DNA of 64,000 nt from Mesoplasma seiffertii ATCC 49495 (GTDB lineage: Bacteria > Bacillota_I > Bacilli_A > Mycoplasmatales > Mycoplasmataceae). Position numbers and translations under genes: made by a program. Location: assembly GCF_000518725.1 (NCBI RefSeq), contig NZ_KI912486.1, positions 188,916 through 252,915 on the forward strand. The letters run 5' to 3'. Positions 24,647 through 36,839 of this stretch are shown here, one piece after another. Position 1 is the first letter of the stretch, and each line of letters starts with the position of its first letter. The notes under the pieces were generated by a model that saw only the letters and a list, made by a program, of their open reading frames with translations, searched no databases and had not been told where the DNA came from.

Positions 24647-26224
24647 ATGGCTTTAAATATTAAAGAAATCTCTGAAGTAATTGAAAAACAAATTAAAAAC
24701 TACGGAAAAGAAATTATTGAATCTGAACAAGGTTCAATTGCTACTGTAGGAGATGGTGTTGCTTTAATTTACGGATTAGATAAAGCTATGATGGGTGAAC
24801 TTCTAATTTTCCCAAATAACATTTTCGGAATGGTTTTAAACCTTGAAGAAGGTGCAGTTGGTGCAGTTATTCTAGGAGATACTACATTAATTAAAGAGGG
24901 AGACTTAGTTAAACGTTCAGGTAGAGTTGTTGAAACACCAGTTGGTGATGCAATGATTGGTCGTGTTGTTGATGCCTTAGGACAACCAATCGATGATGGC
25001 GGAGCAATTATTACTAATAAGACAAGTCCCGTTGAGAAAATTGCAACTGGAGTAATGGCACGTAAGTCAGTTTCTGAACCTTTAGAAACAGGAATTTTAG
25101 CAATTGATGCAGCAATTCCAATTGGAAAAGGGCAACGTGAATTAATTATTGGGGACCGTCAAACTGGAAAAACAGCAATTGCGATTGATACAATTATTAA
25201 TCAAAAGGGTAAAAATGTTAAATGTATTTATGTTTCAATCGGACAAAAAGATTCGACAATTGCTCAAGTAGTTGAGAAACTTAAAAAGCATGGGGCAATG
25301 GAATATACAACAGTGGTTAACGCTGGTGCTTCTGATCAAGCTCCATTGCAATATTTGGCACCATACACTGGAGTCACAATTGCTGAAGAGTGAATGGCTA
25401 ATGGTGAAGATGTTTTAATTGTTTATGATGATTTATCAAAACATGCCGTTGCTTATCGTGAAATGTCATTGCTATTAAGACGTCCACCAGGGCGTGAAGC
25501 TTATCCAGGAGATGTGTTTTACTTACACTCACGTTTATTAGAACGTGCAGCTAGAGTTAATGAAAAATTTGGTGGGGGTTCAATTACTGCTTTACCAATT
25601 ATTGAAACTCAAGCGGGAGATATTTCAGCTTATATTCCAACTAATGTAATTTCAATTACTGATGGGCAAATTTTCTTATCAGGGGATTTATTCAAAGCAG
25701 GAATTAGACCAGCTGTTAATATTGGTCCATCAGTTTCTCGTGTTGGTTCATCAGCTCAAATTAAGGCGATTAAACAAGTTGGGGGAACTCTTAAATTAGA
25801 GTTGGCTCTTTACTATGAATTAGAAGCTTTTTCAAAATTTGGATCAGATTTAGATGAGGCAACAAAAGCTACTTTAGAACATGGATGAAGAATTATTCAA
25901 ATTTTAATTCAACGTCAATATTCTCCGTTAGAACAAGTTGATGAAGCAATTTTATTATTGGCAATTAAAACTCATGTGATTAAATGGTTGCCAGTTAACT
26001 TAATGAGTGAATTGAAAAATGAAATTTTGACTCACTTTAAACAAGATACTAACGCTAAGAAATTGCGTGCTAAACTTGAAAAAAACAAAGAGTTCGACGA
26101 TGAATTAACAGCACAAATTAATACTGAACTTGAAAAAATTGTTTTAAAATTAACTAAAAATATTCAAGACTACAAACCAGAAATGTACGGTACTAAAAGC
26201 GAATTTAGTAAATTAGGTAAGTAA
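24647..26224 (+). CDS. atpA: ATP synthase F1 subunit alpha
   Basis: A 525-residue non-catalytic nucleotide-binding subunit of F1. It has the P-loop [15 protein letters not shown], the [17 protein letters not shown] segment, and the [33 protein letters not shown] signature near the C-terminus. UGA Trp codons occur at 25391 and 25886. The ribosome binding site AAGAGG lies before ATG 24647. Confidence 0.98.
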
Positions 26225-26227
26225 TTA

Positions 26228-27076
26228 ATGGCAAACTTAAGTGCATTAAAAGCAGAAATTATAGCTATTAATAACATTGGTAAAATTACTAATGCTATGA
26301 AACTAGTAGCTAGTGCTAAATTACGTCGTATTGGTAAAAGAGTAGTCGAAACTCAAGAATATGTCTCAGAAGTTTATACAGTATTTAATGACATTATTAA
26401 ACAAAGTAATGAATCAGTTTTTTTAAAAAAATCTGATGAAGAATTGAAAAAAACTTTATGAGTAGTAATTAATTCAAATTTAGGATTATGTGGTGGATAT
26501 AACCAAAATGTTAATAAAATTGTTGTCAACAGTTTAAAGGAAAATGATGAAGTTTATGCGATTGGAACTAAGGCAGTTGCATTTTATAAAAATCGTAAGA
26601 TTAAAATTAGAGATCAAAGAATTGATGTAGATATTACATTTACCAACCAACAAGCTCGTGAAATGGGAAATGACATTATGTCATGATACACAAGCGGAGA
26701 ATTCGATGAAATTAAAATAGTTTACACAAAATTTATAAATAATGTTACATTTGAGCCAACAGCATTAAGATTATTTCCAATTATTAAAAGTGACGATTCA
26801 AAATCAAATTACAAGGGCCAAGTTTTATTTGAACCAAGTGCTGAAGTAATTTTAGAAACAACAGTCAACATGTTTTTAAACACTGTTTTATTTGGAACAA
26901 TTGTTGAATCACAAGTTTCAGAGCAAGCATCAAGACGTTTGGCAATGGAAAATGCAACAAATAACGGAGAAGAGTTATCAAACGAATTGAATATCAAATA
27001 TAATCGTCGTCGCCAAAGTGCTATTACACAAGAAATTTCTGAAATTGTGTCTGGTGCTAATGCGCAACTAAAATAA
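26228..27076 (+). CDS. atpG: ATP synthase F1 subunit gamma
   Basis: A 282-residue central-shaft subunit. The N-terminal helix (ALKAEIIAINNIGKITNAMKLVASAKLRR) and the C-terminal helix (ESQVSEQASRRLAMENATNNGEEL..YNRRRQSAITQEISEIVSGANA) form the coiled-coil rotor and are well conserved. It starts 3 nt after atpA and has internal UGA Trp codons. Confidence 0.96.
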
Positions 27077-28501
<1,425 letters not shown>

Positions 28502-28517
28502 TTAAGGAGAATAATTT

Positions 28518-28817
28518 ATGGGAATTAAACTAAAAGTTGTTACTCCAAGTGGAACTTTTATTAACGATAAAGAAGTTGATATTGTTAATGTTCAAACTAT
28601 TGATGGTGATATGGGAATTTTAGTAAATATTGTTCCACTAGTATCAGCTTTAAAAATTGGAACAATGTCGTTTAGAATTAAAGATAAAGTTACCTATGTT
28701 CATGTTCATCGTGGGCTAGTAGTTGTTGATGGTAAACAATGTAAAATTATTACTGAACGATTATATCTAATCGATGAAAAGGGTAAAAAACTAGAAACAC
28801 CAGACAAGCTATTTTAA
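28518..28817 (+). CDS. atpC: ATP synthase F1 subunit epsilon, short form
   Basis: A 99-residue epsilon subunit. The N-terminal beta-sandwich is intact (KLKVVTPSGTFINDKEVDIVNVQTIDGDMGIL, with a loop matching the family GxxGILxxHxP position, and the RGLVVVDGKQCKIITERLYLID strand). The usual C-terminal two-helix domain of about 40-45 residues that inhibits ATP hydrolysis is missing; the frame ends 12 residues after the sandwich. ATG 28518 follows AAGGAG. Last gene of the atp operon. Confidence 0.93.
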   Translation: MGIKLKVVTPSGTFINDKEVDIVNVQTIDGDMGILVNIVPLVSALKIGTMSFRIKDKVTYVHVHRGLVVVDGKQCKIITERLYLIDEKGKKLETPDKLF

Positions 28818-28821
28818 TAAT

Positions 28822-28872
28822 AAAAAAACTTAAGCCGTGAAAATCCACAGCTTAAGTTTTTTTTTTTTTTTA
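28822..28872. terminator. Bidirectional terminator between atpC and deoC
   Basis: Long stem AAAAAACTTAAGC/GCTTAAGTTTTTT (about 28823-28862) with an A-run on one side and a 14-T run on the other, serving the two convergent operons. Confidence 0.9.
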
Positions 28873-29532
28873 GTATCCTTGGTTGTGGTCCTCACCTTTA
28901 ACAATGGCAACCCCACCAGATGTTCCTAAGCGGTTAGCACCAGCATCAATCATTGCCATAGCATCTTGATGGTTACGAACTCCACCAGCAGCTTTAACAA
29001 GAGCTTTACCATTAACAGTTTTAAACATCAAAGCAACGTCTTCAACAGTTGCACCACTGCTATTAAATCCTGTTGAAGTTTTAACATAGTCTAACCCAGC
29101 TTCAACAGCTAACTCACAAGCTTTAACAATTTCAGTTTTTGAAAGCAAACAATTTTCCATAATACATTTAACAATTTTATTTTTAGCAGCTTGTTTAACT
29201 GCTTGCATATCAGCCAAAACAGTTTGATAATCTTGATCTTTTAAAGCACCAATATTAACAACCATGTCAATTTCATCGCTTCCATCAGCAATTGCCTGAG
29301 TTGTTTCAAAAACCTTTGTTGCAGTTGAACAAGCACCCAAAGGAAATCCAATGACAGTAGTTACGCCAACATTTGTACCTTTAAGTTGAGTTTTGGCAAA
29401 TTTAGTTCAAAATGAATTTACACAAACTGTTGCAAAGTCATGTTCTTTTGCTTCATCACATAATTTGACTATCTGAGCTTTAGTAGCTTCAGGTTTAAGT
29501 AAAGTATGATCAATATATTTATTTAATTTCAT
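28870..29532 (-). CDS. deoC: Deoxyribose-phosphate aldolase
   Basis: A 220-residue class I aldolase that splits 2-deoxyribose 5-phosphate to glyceraldehyde 3-phosphate and acetaldehyde. It has the N-terminal [25 protein letters not shown] with the proton-relay Asp, the Schiff-base Lys in DYVKTSTGF, and the second Lys in [14 protein letters not shown] at 29532 lies 9 nt after the stop of the mutase gene upstream on the minus strand, so the two form one operon. It completes breakdown of deoxynucleoside sugars freed by DeoA and DeoD. Confidence 0.96.
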
Positions 29533-29541
29533 GGTTTCTCC

Positions 29542-31224
29542 TTAAATATTCATTTTTTCTTTTAATTCGGCATACATAGCTTTTGTTTTGTTGCGAGCGT
29601 CAGCTTCATCGTTACCAACAGTTACAAAGTAAATTTTCAGTTTTGGTTCGGTACCACTAGGGCGAACTGCTAATCAAGATCCATCTTCAAAATAGTACTT
29701 GATAAGGTCTTGGCCGGGCATGTTGTAAAGACCATTAATATAATCTTCGACGTTGACTACTTTTAAACCATTTAGTTGTTCAAAACCATTAGTTCTTAAT
29801 GTTTTCATTAATGGATCAATTTTTGAATCTTTTTCTTCAGGTTTAAAGTTTAAATTTACTGTTTCAGTGTAGTAGTAGCCATATTTATCAAACAAGTCAT
29901 TTAAATGGTCAATTAAGCTTTGATTTTGTCGCTCGTAGTATCAACAAGCCTCAGCAATCATAATTGATGCCTGAATACCGTCTTTGTCTCTTGTAGAAGG
30001 ATCTAAGACATAACCATAGCTCTCTTCATAAGCAAAGACAAAGTTTAAACCGTTATCGACTTCTTTTGCCATCTCATTACCCATTCATTTGAAACCAGTC
30101 AATGTTTTAACAATTGTTGCCCCATAAGTTTCATGAGCAATTCGGTCACCTAAATCTGAGGTTACAAAACTTGAGTATAATGCCGGATTTTTGGGCATTT
30201 GGTTAGTACGAACTAAATTTTTAAGTTTTCAATCAATTAAAATTGGTCCAGTTTGGTTTCCGTCTAAACGATAGAACTCTTCATTATGTTTCACAGCAAT
30301 TCCAATTCGGTCAGCATCAGGATCATTTAAAATGATTAAATCAGCATCATGTTCGTAGCCATATTGTAGAGGAATCTTTCAAGCTGGATCAAACTCGGGA
30401 TTTGGGTTAACAACATGTTCGAATGTTGGATCTTCATAAGCATGTTCAGCTACCTCAATAACTTGATAACCAGATTCTTTTAAGATTACAGGAGTAAATT
30501 CAGTTCCTGTTCCATTAACCGCTGAAAAAACAATTTTCAGATTATGTTTTTCAGCCTGATGATTTTTATAAAACTCTAAATTACGAATCATCTCAAAGTA
30601 CTGATCAATGATCCTTTGATCAACTGTTTTTAGTAAAGCCAAGTTGGGAGTATATTTTCAATCAATAATATTAGTTATTTTATCCATTTCACCAGCAATC
30701 ACGTCAGTATCTTCAGGCATTAATTGGCACCCAAATTGGTCATAAATTTTATATCCATTATATTCAGCAGGATTATGAGAAGCAGTAATCACAACTCCCC
30801 CAATGCAGTTTAAAGCTTTAGTAGCATATGAAACAACTGGAGTTGGTTTCATTTTATTGTCTTTAAAAAGATACGCTGTAATTCCAAAACTGGTTAATAT
30901 CTTAGCAACTTCTTCAGCAAAAATTGCAGAATTGTGACGATTGTCATGACCAATAACAACACCATCGTTTAAACGATCAGGATATTTATTAATTAACAGA
31001 TTGGCATAACTAATTGTGACTTTACGAATAGTATATAAATTAAAACGTCCAGGTCCAGCCCCAAGAACACCGCGAATTCCGGCAGTTCCAAATTCAAGTT
31101 CTAAATTAAACGCAGCAAATAGTTCTTCTTCAGATGCATTTTGAAGCATTTTTTTTAATTCTGGGTCTAAATTTTCATTTTCCATTCAGTCTTTATAAAT
31201 AGGGTTATTTTTGTAATAAATCAT
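29542..31224 (-). CDS. Alpha-D-phosphohexomutase family enzyme (phosphomannomutase/phosphoglucomutase; probable phosphopentomutase role)
   Basis: A 560-residue mutase. Visible motifs are FGTAGIRGVLGAGPGRFN at the N-terminus, the active-site phosphoserine in TASHNPAEYNGYK, the metal-binding NDPDADRIGI loop and a C-terminal phosphate-binding region. Five or more UGA Trp codons interrupt the frame under the standard code. ATG 31224 follows AAGGAGG. Its place in front of deoC suggests it interconverts ribose/deoxyribose 1- and 5-phosphate as in other mollicutes lacking a separate DeoB. A glucose or mannose phosphate role is equally possible. Confidence 0.9.
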
Positions 31225-31341
31225 AATTATTACCTCCTTATATTTATTTTAATCTAAATAACAAATATTTAATAAATAATTGATGCTATGAAATCAAACG
31301 ATTTTAGGAATAAAATATAAATAAGGGGCATAGGAGGCAAA

Positions 31342-32640
31342 ATGAGATTCACAGATTTAATTGAGAAGAAAAAAAACCAACAGCAACTAACGGAAGCTGA
31401 AATTAAATGATTGATTGAAAATTACTTAACCGAAAATGTAGCCGATTATCAAATGGCAAGTATGTTAATGGCAATTTGATTTAATGGAATGACCGATGAA
31501 GAAACGGCAATATTGACAAAAACTTATGTTGAATCAGGGATTACTTATGATGTATCTGATATTGTTGGATTCAAAGCAGATAAACATTCAACTGGTGGAG
31601 TTGGGGACAAAACGACATTAGTGTTTGCTCCGCTAGTCGCTAGTTATGGAATTAAAGTATGTAAATTAAGTGGTCGAGGTTTGGGACAAACTGGAGGAAC
31701 AATTGATAAGTTAGAGTCTTTTCCCGGATGAAAATCAGAGATTAGTGACCAAGAGTTTAAAGAAGTTATTAATAAAGTGGGAATGTCACTAATGAGTCAA
31801 AGCCAAGGATTAGTTCCGGCAGATAAAAAAATTTATGCATTAAGAGATGTTACGGGAACAGTTGATTCGATTCCGTTAATTGCTGCGTCAATTATGAGTA
31901 AAAAGCTAGTAATTGAAAATGATAGTTTAATTCTTGACGTTAAAATGGGTAACGGGGCTTTTATGAAAACTTTAGCAGAAGCTGAAAAATTGGCTCAAGC
32001 GATGATTGGAATTGCTAAACAATATAATCGCCAAATTGCAATTATGATTACTGATATGAATAAACCTTTGGGAAAAGCAATTGGAAATGCCTTAGAAGTC
32101 AAAGAAGCCTGAGATTCTTTAAATGGGCAAGGACCAGAAGATTTTAACGAATTAGTGGCCACTGCTGTGGCAATAACTTTGGTACAAGCAAAGTTATTTA
32201 AAAATTTTGATCAAGCATATCAAAGTGTTTGTCAAAAAATGCAATCGGGAGAAACGGCACATATTTTTAAGGAGTTCGTAGAAGCCCAACATGGGGATTT
32301 TAGTGTTATTGAAAACTATGAGAAGCATTTTAGTGTTAATAATACTTTAGAAATTAAAGCAATGGATTCTGGATATGTAAGTTATACTAATGCTAATGAA
32401 TTAGGTTTATTATCAATGCGTTTGGGAGCAGGACGTGCTACAAAAGAGGATTCAATTGATTTTGCAGCAGGAATTTATTTAAATGCTGATAGTGGAAGTT
32501 TTGTTAACAAAGGCGACGTAATTATGACTTTGTACACAAATAAAGATATTGATCCATGTTGAATCGACATGGCGTATCAAACATTTGTTTTATCTAAAAA
32601 ACAAACAAAAACTCCGGTTATTTTAAAAATAATTAAATAA
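31342..32640 (+). CDS. deoA: Pyrimidine-nucleoside (thymidine) phosphorylase
   Basis: A 432-residue enzyme that cleaves thymidine or uridine with phosphate. It contains the signature [42 protein letters not shown], and [14 protein letters not shown]. The start ATG 31342 follows ATAGGAGG. Internal UGA Trp codons occur. It is transcribed divergently from the mutase-deoC operon and convergently with deoD. Confidence 0.95.
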
Positions 32641-32676
32641 AAACCTAAAAGTTTACAAACTTTTAGGTTTTTTTTC
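32639..32676. terminator. Bidirectional terminator between deoA and deoD
   Basis: Nearly perfect 14-bp inverted repeat AAACCTAAAAGTTT/AAACTTTTAGGTTT (32641-32654, 32657-32670) followed by a T-run and preceded by A residues. Confidence 0.85.
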
Positions 32677-32689
32677 AAAATATTAAGTT

Positions 32690-33340
32690 TTATTTAGTTT
32701 CAAATAATTTGTCTAATACCATTTTATACATTTCTAATGTTGCTTGTTCTCTTTCAAGAGCAGTCATTACTTTTGAAGAATCGTTTAAGCTATCAGAAAC
32801 TGTTAAAACGACATGAGCTTGACGGTTAAATTTATTTCCTAAATATAAAAGTGCATAACTTTCCATGTCAACAACATCTAAGTCGGTTCTTCCTAAGTCG
32901 TTATCATTATAAAATAAATCTCCACAATGAGTTAATACTGGGCGACCAACTCCTAAAGTAAATTTAGGTTCAACTTCTTGTCATCCATTTTTTTCAGGTT
33001 CAAAAATACTATTTTGGCTTACAGCTTTATAAGTTTCAACAACAGTTCCAATTTCAATGTCGTCATTATATGTTCCAGTTGTTCCAACACGAACAATTTT
33101 TTCAACATTGTGATCGACAAATAATTCTGTAGCATAAATTGCAATTGATGGTTGACCCATTCCTGAAGTTGCAAATGAAACTTCATGACCGTTATAAGTT
33201 CCTGTGTATACAGAAGCTCCGCGAACGTCAGATACTAAAACTGGATTAGTTAAAAGCTTTTCAGCAGCTCACTTAGTTCTTTTGGGATCTCCGGCAATTA
33301 ATACAGTTTTAGCAATTTTTGCTTGTTTATCTATGTGCAT
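32690..33340 (-). CDS. deoD: Purine-nucleoside phosphorylase
   Basis: A 216-residue DeoD-type phosphorylase that releases purine bases from (deoxy)inosine, guanosine or adenosine. It has VLIAGDPKRTKW at the N-terminus, TSGMGQPSIAIYATEL, RVGTTGTYNDDIEIGTVV, the ribose-binding VVDMESYALLYL, and the catalytic Asp in TVSDSLND, where hexameric PNPs usually have VSDxI. ATG 33340 follows AAAAGAGG. It is slightly short compared with E. coli DeoD (239). It has two UGA Trp codons. Confidence 0.92.
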
Positions 33341-33453
33341 TGTATAAAACCTCTTTTCTACACTCTTATTTTAACTTATTATTTAAAAAATACTAAGATT
33401 ATAAGTAAAACCCCAATGTGTAGTATTTTAAGTTATTTAAGGTAAAATTATTG

Positions 33454-33475
33454 AGTAAACTTTTTGAAGTTTACT
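33454..33475. repeat. Inverted repeat in the deoD/azoR intergenic region
   Basis: AGTAAACTT (33454-33462) and AAGTTTACT (33467-33475) around a 4-nt loop, in the 290-nt divergent gap between deoD and the azoreductase. No T-run follows, so an operator is more likely than a terminator. It has the same AGTAAA half-site as the palindrome at 1750. The rest of the gap is AT-rich with no gene that I can see. Confidence 0.35.
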
Positions 33476-33630
33476 TAAAAAATCAGTAATGATATTTAAA
33501 AATTAATGAAAGTTTAACTATAAAGTATAAAAGTAAAGCAGTAAAAAGTAATAATATTTTGAAATACTAAATATATCTATTAAGTTGATAATTCAACGAT
33601 TTTTATTATCGATTAGAAAAGGAAATAACT

Positions 33631-34230
33631 ATGAGCAAAGTACTAGCAATATCTGGAACAACCAACCAAACAAATTCACGTTCAATTGAAATGATGAATC
33701 AGTTTTTAAAAACATACAAACAAAATAATCCCAATGATGAAATTATTCATTTGGACTTAGACAAAGAACCAATGGCAGCGATGTCGTTAACTTCATATAA
33801 CCTTGGAGAATTTTATAATCATGAAAACTCAGGTAAATATATTGAACAGTTGAAAACAATTGATAAAGTAATTATTGCAACACCAATGCATAACTTCAGA
33901 GCAAGTGGGGAGCTTATTAATTATATTGATCATATAGCAGTACCAAATTTAACATTTACATATCAAAATCCACTTCCAAATGGAAATCCTCGTGGATTGT
34001 TAGATCATTTAAAAATTCAAATTTTAGCAACTAGAGGAGGAGAAGTAGTTCCTAACTCATGAGCAGATCATACAGTTTGATTAAAAGGGGTTTGAGAGTT
34101 TATGGGAGCAAGTGTAGTTGAGCCAATTTTTATTGGGGGATTGGATCTACCAAAAAACTATCAACTTTCAGCTCAAAAAATTATTGAAGAACACTTACCA
34201 GTAATTCAAAGTGCAGCTAAAAAATTTTAA
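33631..34230 (+). CDS. azoR: FMN-dependent NADH azoreductase-like flavoprotein
   Basis: A 199-residue flavodoxin-fold oxidoreductase of the AzoR/NAD(P)H dehydrogenase (quinone) family. It shows the N-terminal SGTTNQTNSRS phosphate-binding loop, ATPMHNFRASGELINYIDHIAVPNLTFTYQ matching the family PMYNFxxPxxLKxWxDxVxxxGxTF pattern, and ILATRGG. It probably reduces quinones or electrophiles with two-electron transfer from NAD(P)H via FMN. ATG 33631 follows AAAAGG. Three UGA Trp codons lie between 34060 and 34096. Confidence 0.85.
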
Positions 34231-34238
34231 CAAAAATT

Positions 34239-34260
34239 TTAATGGGGAAACCCATTTTTT
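34239..34260 (+). terminator. Terminator of azoR
   Basis: Stem AATGGG/CCCATT with GAAA tetraloop and T-run. Confidence 0.75.
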
Positions 34261-34298
34261 ATTTGATTGAGATATTATTGTTAGAAAGGAGATTTAAA

Positions 34299-35123
34299 AT
34301 GAAACTAAAAATTGATAAAGCGACTTTTGTCAACTGAAGATTTTTTCTATGTATGGGAATGTTTATTCTTCTTAGTGTAATTATTTTTCAAGACTTTATT
34401 AAAACTTTAATTAATATTGAGTCAATAACTTATAAGGCTGAAGACGGAACAGATATTAAAACTTGAGGCTATCTTCGTGATGGGGTTATGTATTATGATC
34501 GTGCCGGATTTATTTTCTATTACTTTGGGTTTTTCACAATTCAAACTAACATCATGATTGCCGTATGATTTTTCGTAATGGCGTTCTTTAACACTAAAGT
34601 AGGAAAAATTAAGTTAATTTCATCAACTTGTTCAGTGGCAATCGCAACATATATTGCAGTAACAATGTTGATTTACAACTTGATGTTACTACCAGTTCAT
34701 GTTCCCAAAGATGGATATGACTGATTTAGACAACTATCATTACACTTGATTGCACCTTTAGTAATGATTTGTTACACATTATTTGAATTAAAAACAGATG
34801 GTGTAATTTCGGTCAAAGAATTTGCAAAAAAATACTTATGAAAACTTTACATTTATCCAATTGCTTACTTAATTGTTAATTTAATTAGGGGAGAAGTTCG
34901 TAGAGCTGGTGGATGACCAAGATTTACTTCATATCCGTATTTCTTTTTAGAAATTCATGAAAAAGAAGCAATTAAAGGCGTTCCAATTCCTGGAGCTGTA
35001 TGATTGTTAATTGCGGCAGTTTTAATTATTGTTATTATTGCTGGATTATCATTAGGATTTACTAAAATCTTGAATAACCGTCATTTAAAAGCAACAACTA
35101 ATGTTATTGTTGAAACAAACTAA
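34299..35123 (+). CDS. Six-span membrane protein, Pr6Pr-like
   Basis: A 274-residue membrane protein with eight or so UGA Trp codons, starting at ATG 34299 after AGAAAGGAGA. About six to seven hydrophobic spans are visible. The blocks YYFGFFTIQTNIMIAVWFFV, LLPVHVPKDGYDWFRQ with LSLHLIAPLVMICYTLFE, and YPIAYLIVNLIRGE with PYFFLEI resemble the Pr6Pr family of membrane proteins in Firmicutes and Mollicutes. Family knowledge gives no firm biochemical role. It is monocistronic between two terminators. Confidence 0.65.
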
Positions 35124-35153
35124 AAAAAAGACATCTAAGCAGATGTCTTTTTA
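35124..35153. terminator. Bidirectional terminator between the membrane protein and exonuclease genes
   Basis: 12-bp perfect stem AAAAAGACATCT/AGATGTCTTTTT with AAGC loop. The exonuclease stop codon (35135-35137) lies inside it. Confidence 0.85.
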
Positions 35154-36115
35154 TTTCCACAAATTTTATTCATCGTAGCGTCAGCACATTTTTGTTCTGA
35201 GCGATCATAACCATTAGCTTTAATATTTTCAATGTTTTTAACAACATTACCTGTGAAAGCTCACATTTTTTGTTCTTTTAAAAATTTTAAATAAGCATAT
35301 CAATTAATGCGCAATTTACGGAAATCAATTCTTCCCAACTGAACATTATTTTGAATGGTTGCGATCTTTTTATTTAATAAAACTTGTTCTTTTGAACTAA
35401 CTAATTTACTACAAATTCCTGGAGGAATCTGATCGATATTGGCATAAATATTTTCAACAGTGCCAAATTTTTCTAATAAATCAGTTGCTTGTTTATAGTG
35501 CAAACATTTAATTCCTTTGATGTTGTCTGAAGAGTCACCCATCATTGCTTTAATATCAGGAACTTGTTTTGGAGAACACCCAAACTTTTCGTAAACTTCA
35601 GAAAGTTCTACAAAAGTTGGTTTTTCTTTTTTGCTGACGTTAGTAATAATTTTTACGTCGTCACTTACTAATTGAAAGGTATCTTTATCATTAGACAAAA
35701 TGTGAACGTTATATCCTAACTTACAAGCAATTTTTGAAATAGTTCCCATAACATCATCACCTTCATAACGAGGTTTTTCATATCAGGGAATATTTGCTGA
35801 CGTTAAGAATTGTCTAATAATTTGCATTTGAGGAATTAATTCCTCAGGCGTTTCTTTTCGTTTTGCTTTGTATTCAGGGTATAAGTCTCTTCTTCAACAT
35901 CCTTGACCAACATCAAAGGTAACAATAATTGTATGATAAATATTCATATCAATTAGCTCATTAATTTTTGCTACAAAAGTGTAAATGGCGTTAATCATAA
36001 CTCCATCACGATTTACAGCAACTGTTTTTCTTTTTAATGATCCATAGTAACCCTTGTGTAATAAATGATAACCGTCAATAATAAGTATTGTCTGTTTTTC
36101 ATTTTTAGTATTCAT
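35135..36115 (-). CDS. 5'-3' exonuclease (PolA N-terminal domain homologue)
   Basis: A 326-residue stand-alone flap-type 5' nuclease, corresponding to the first domain of DNA polymerase I without polymerase or 3' exonuclease domains. Metal-binding acidic motifs are visible: LIIDGYHLLHKGYY, TFDVGQGCWRRDLYPEYKAKR, RYEGDDVMGTI, ILSNDKDTFQLVS, and the helix-hairpin-helix area MGDSSDNIKGIK. It would remove RNA primers and flaps in replication and repair. Mollicutes often keep only this domain. The C-terminus runs into the convergent terminator. Confidence 0.93.
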
Positions 36116-36166
36116 TGTTATTTCAATTCCTTACTAATAAATAATACCATATTCAAAATAAGGTTT

Positions 36167-36760
36167 TTAATGCTTTTCAAGATATATTTCTTCTTGATAG
36201 TAATTTGTAATTGGGACTTGCAAAGATTTGAAAATATCGGGAGTTGAACAAGTTAAAGTGTAAGTTGGGTCGGGGTTATATTGACGTAAATCGATATTTA
36301 AATTGTGTTGACGCAAAAAAGCGTCAATTTTTTTAGTATTAGCAATCGCAAAACTAAAGCTAAGACGATAAGTTTTTTCAAGAGTTATCAAATCTAGAGT
36401 ATTTAACAATTCACTAGCACTTGTTGTATAAGCACGAGTTAACGGACCAGCTCCAAGTTTAATACCTCCAAAATGGCGGATTACTAAAACCACAATATTT
36501 GTCAATTGCATTTTTTCGATGACATTAAAAATTGGTTTTCCAGCAGTTCCTGTGGGTTCACCATCGTCATTAAAACCACCTTGTTGTTGAGTTACCCCAA
36601 TTTTGTAGGCGTAACAATTGTGACGAGCATCAGGATCAGAGTATTTTTCAAGAAAATCTGCCAGTTCAGTTTTCGAATTAATTTGGGTTGCGATTGTAAT
36701 AAACTTTGACTTTTTAATCTCAAATGAGTTTTGGAAAAGATTTTTAGAAATTGTTTTCAA
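36167..36760 (-). CDS. YigZ/IMPACT family protein
   Basis: A 197-residue protein of the UPF0029/IMPACT family. The N-terminal domain includes KSKFITIATQI, DARHNCYAYKIG, GGFNDDGEPTGTAGKPI and VVLVIRHFGGIKLGAGPLTRAY, which are the family signature. The C-terminal part is a DUF1949-like ferredoxin fold. The bacterial role is unclear; the eukaryotic homologue regulates translation through Gcn1/Gcn2. It is on the minus strand, divergent from secA. Confidence 0.9.
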   Translation of the reverse strand: MKTISKNLFQNSFEIKKSKFITIATQINSKTELADFLEKYSDPDARHNCYAYKIGVTQQQGGFNDDGEPTGTAGKPIFNVIEKMQLTNIVVLVIRHFGGIKLGAGPLTRAYTTSASELLNTLDLITLEKTYRLSFSFAIANTKKIDAFLRQHNLNIDLRQYNPDPTYTLTCSTPDIFKSLQVPITNYYQEEIYLEKH

Positions 36761-36839
36761 GGCGAACTCCTTTTCTTTTTAAAATTACTTATAAAATTAG
36801 TATAATTATATTATGTATTTTAACAAGGAGGGTAATTAG

